Assembly: GCF_958295425.1 (NCBI RefSeq)
Contig: NC_081135.1
Location: 27,734,433 to 27,798,432 of the forward strand
DNA length: 64,000 nucleotides
Source: Solea solea
Taxonomy: Eukaryota; Chordata; Actinopteri; Pleuronectiformes; Soleidae
Reading direction: 5' to 3'
Below are positions 1-64,000 of this stretch, piece by piece (the first letter of the stretch is position 1; each line of letters begins with the position of its first letter). Below the pieces are notes generated by a model, which did not search any database, was not told the DNA's origin, and worked only from the letters and a program-made list of their open reading frames with translations. A program made the position numbers and the translations under genes.

Positions 1-1288
1 AGTACAACACTAATGATTCTGTAGCACTGCTGCCTCTGGGCTAAGAGGCCCTCCCCATCCCAAACGGCTCACCACAATATCATGGGCAGGGATGAAATAC
101 TGAACAAAAAACCCCAAAAAACTATTAACTGTTAATTCATTTCAATTAATGTTCTATTGTAATGGTATCTATTACTAAATTGTATTTTGTATTTAAGAGA
201 TGAAGGCCTGCCATGTCTAATTAATATTATCATATTTCTTAAATGAGAATTGTGTTATAGATTTAGATACAGATATAGATTTAAAAACAACAGCCCTCCC
301 CTCAACTACAGCAATAACAGTTTTGAAAGAATGTGCTTCAAATTTGGATCGTGGCCATTTGCATAAGCCCTGGTGTGTTGTTCTTAGCAATTACTTGAGA
401 TTTTTTTTAAATTTTTTTTGTTGTTTCCTCATCAAACAATCTTAATAAGCATTTGCTCACACCCTGCCACTGCTCAGCTGTGATTGACATAAAAAGAAAA
501 CGATGGTCCACAAACTGCTCAAGGTTATTGCACTCTTGTCAACATGCTTCTCTGCAGCTCCCTGTTTCTTCCCTCCACCATCCCTCCCTTCCTGAATAAA
601 CAGAATTATGCATCCAGTGGGAAGAAATCATGCAGTTTAATATCATGGAGTCAGATCCTGCTCATTTATTGAGAATGCACCACACTGCCCATCACACCCG
701 CAGGGTTTTTCTAACCCATCCAACACCTCCGTTTACTACTCCTCGATCATGAAGGCAGAATAGAAGCAGTTTGTGGCCTATGTGTCTTCTTTTAATGCTA
801 AAGTATTTTTTCCCTTAATGTTTCATCATCTCTCACCTTTTCTCCTCCAGCTGTTTTTCTATTTTCACTTGGTCTCATAACCTCATCCAACCGTTTGGTT
901 TGTCATCTATTGTCGGGTTGAGGATTGTACCCCCCCCACCCATTCCCACACTAAATATTTTATATTTCTGAATCCATTATTGAAAACGCTAAATGAAGCA
1001 CAGCCATCATTTTTGCCATTCTTTTCAATTATTCAGCAGCAGAGGGGCAGATAAAGAAAATGCAAAAATATTGATCTATTCAACTTTGCCCTCAGAGTTG
1101 TGCTCTGCTTTCAGACAGTGGTCCTTGGTACGTGTCTCATTTTTAGAGAGATGACAACTCCCCCCACTTATTTTTAATGTTGGCACTGTATGAAACAGAG
1201 GATATGACACGAAACTGATTATACTTTGTCTGTACACGAGTGAGTCATGTTGCCACATCTCTCTCTCTCTATCTTTATCTTCATTTAG
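1..1288 (+). other. Intron 10 of erbb4 (3' part)
   Basis: AT-rich intronic DNA upstream of exon 11. I see no gene or recognisable repeat. A short TC-rich run at 1259-1274 lies just before the acceptor. Confidence 0.8.
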
Positions 1289-63823
<62,535 letters not shown>

Positions 63824-64000
63824 TGACCCACCTGTCGTACAACTGAGGGGGGACTAGAGTGTTGAGATAATTGGAACATGAACAGTCATTAAGTTTCCTT
63901 GCTTCACTTGTCTGCCTGGGCTTTTCTCACACCGTCCCTGAGCCCTTTCTCTCCGTTGTATCTGATTGCAAGTCTTTTATTCTCACTCGGTGGTTCTGCC
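63824..64000 (+). other. erbb4: ERBB4 3' UTR (start)
   Basis: Sequence after the stop codon. No AATAAA polyadenylation signal is seen before the window ends, so the 3' UTR continues beyond it. Confidence 0.8.

Overview
The window is vertebrate genomic DNA, almost certainly from a ray-finned (teleost) fish. It carries the 3' two-thirds of one gene on the + strand, an ERBB4 (neuregulin receptor tyrosine kinase) orthologue, from the exon equivalent to human exon 11 to the stop codon at 63821-63823 and 177 bases of 3' UTR. Exons 1-10 and the promoter lie upstream of the window. Teleost origin is inferred from compact introns, the fish-type SINE, LINE and DNA-transposon relics, and the divergence of the C-terminal tail. 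Teleosts often keep two copies (erbb4a, erbb4b); I cannot say which this is. Exons are numbered by the human exon they match.

Layout: 1289-2581, end of the ligand-binding L2 domain (2 exons); 6510-14019, cysteine-rich domain IV (3 exons); 15321-15365, a 45-nt juxtamembrane exon of the JM-b type; 18309-18441, transmembrane helix and basic segment; 20821-56614, tyrosine kinase domain (7 exons, split by a 20.9-kb intron between exons 20 and 21); 57261-63823, C-terminal signalling tail (4 exons). The 18 exons join in frame with GT-AG introns: 2,954 coding nt, i.e. two bases finishing a split codon plus 983 codons and a stop. The kinase exons have the lengths 123, 99, 186, 156, 76, 147 and 98, the pattern of the EGFR family. 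All key catalytic motifs are intact, so the kinase looks active.

The unusual points concern isoforms and docking sites. I see only a JM-b-type exon (no JM-a exon carrying the ADAM17/TACE cleavage stretch) and no CYT-1 exon (the 16-residue PI3K/WW-binding segment). The locus as read therefore encodes a JM-b/CYT-2-like receptor. Human exon 27 is split by an extra 1.6-kb intron, exon 28 has gained a His/Gly/Pro/Ser-rich insert, and several tyrosine or PPxY docking sites of the human tail are missing.

The introns hold no other gene that I can support. They contain a five-copy TTAA-flanked MITE family, a second TTAA-flanked MITE, a 1.1-kb element with perfect terminal inverted repeats and a nested SINE, two hAT relics, three tRNA-derived SINEs (one with a clean 12-bp target duplication), two LINE 3'-end fragments and many microsatellites, including a perfect (AGT)44. 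No CRISPR array, rRNA or genuine tRNA gene was found.
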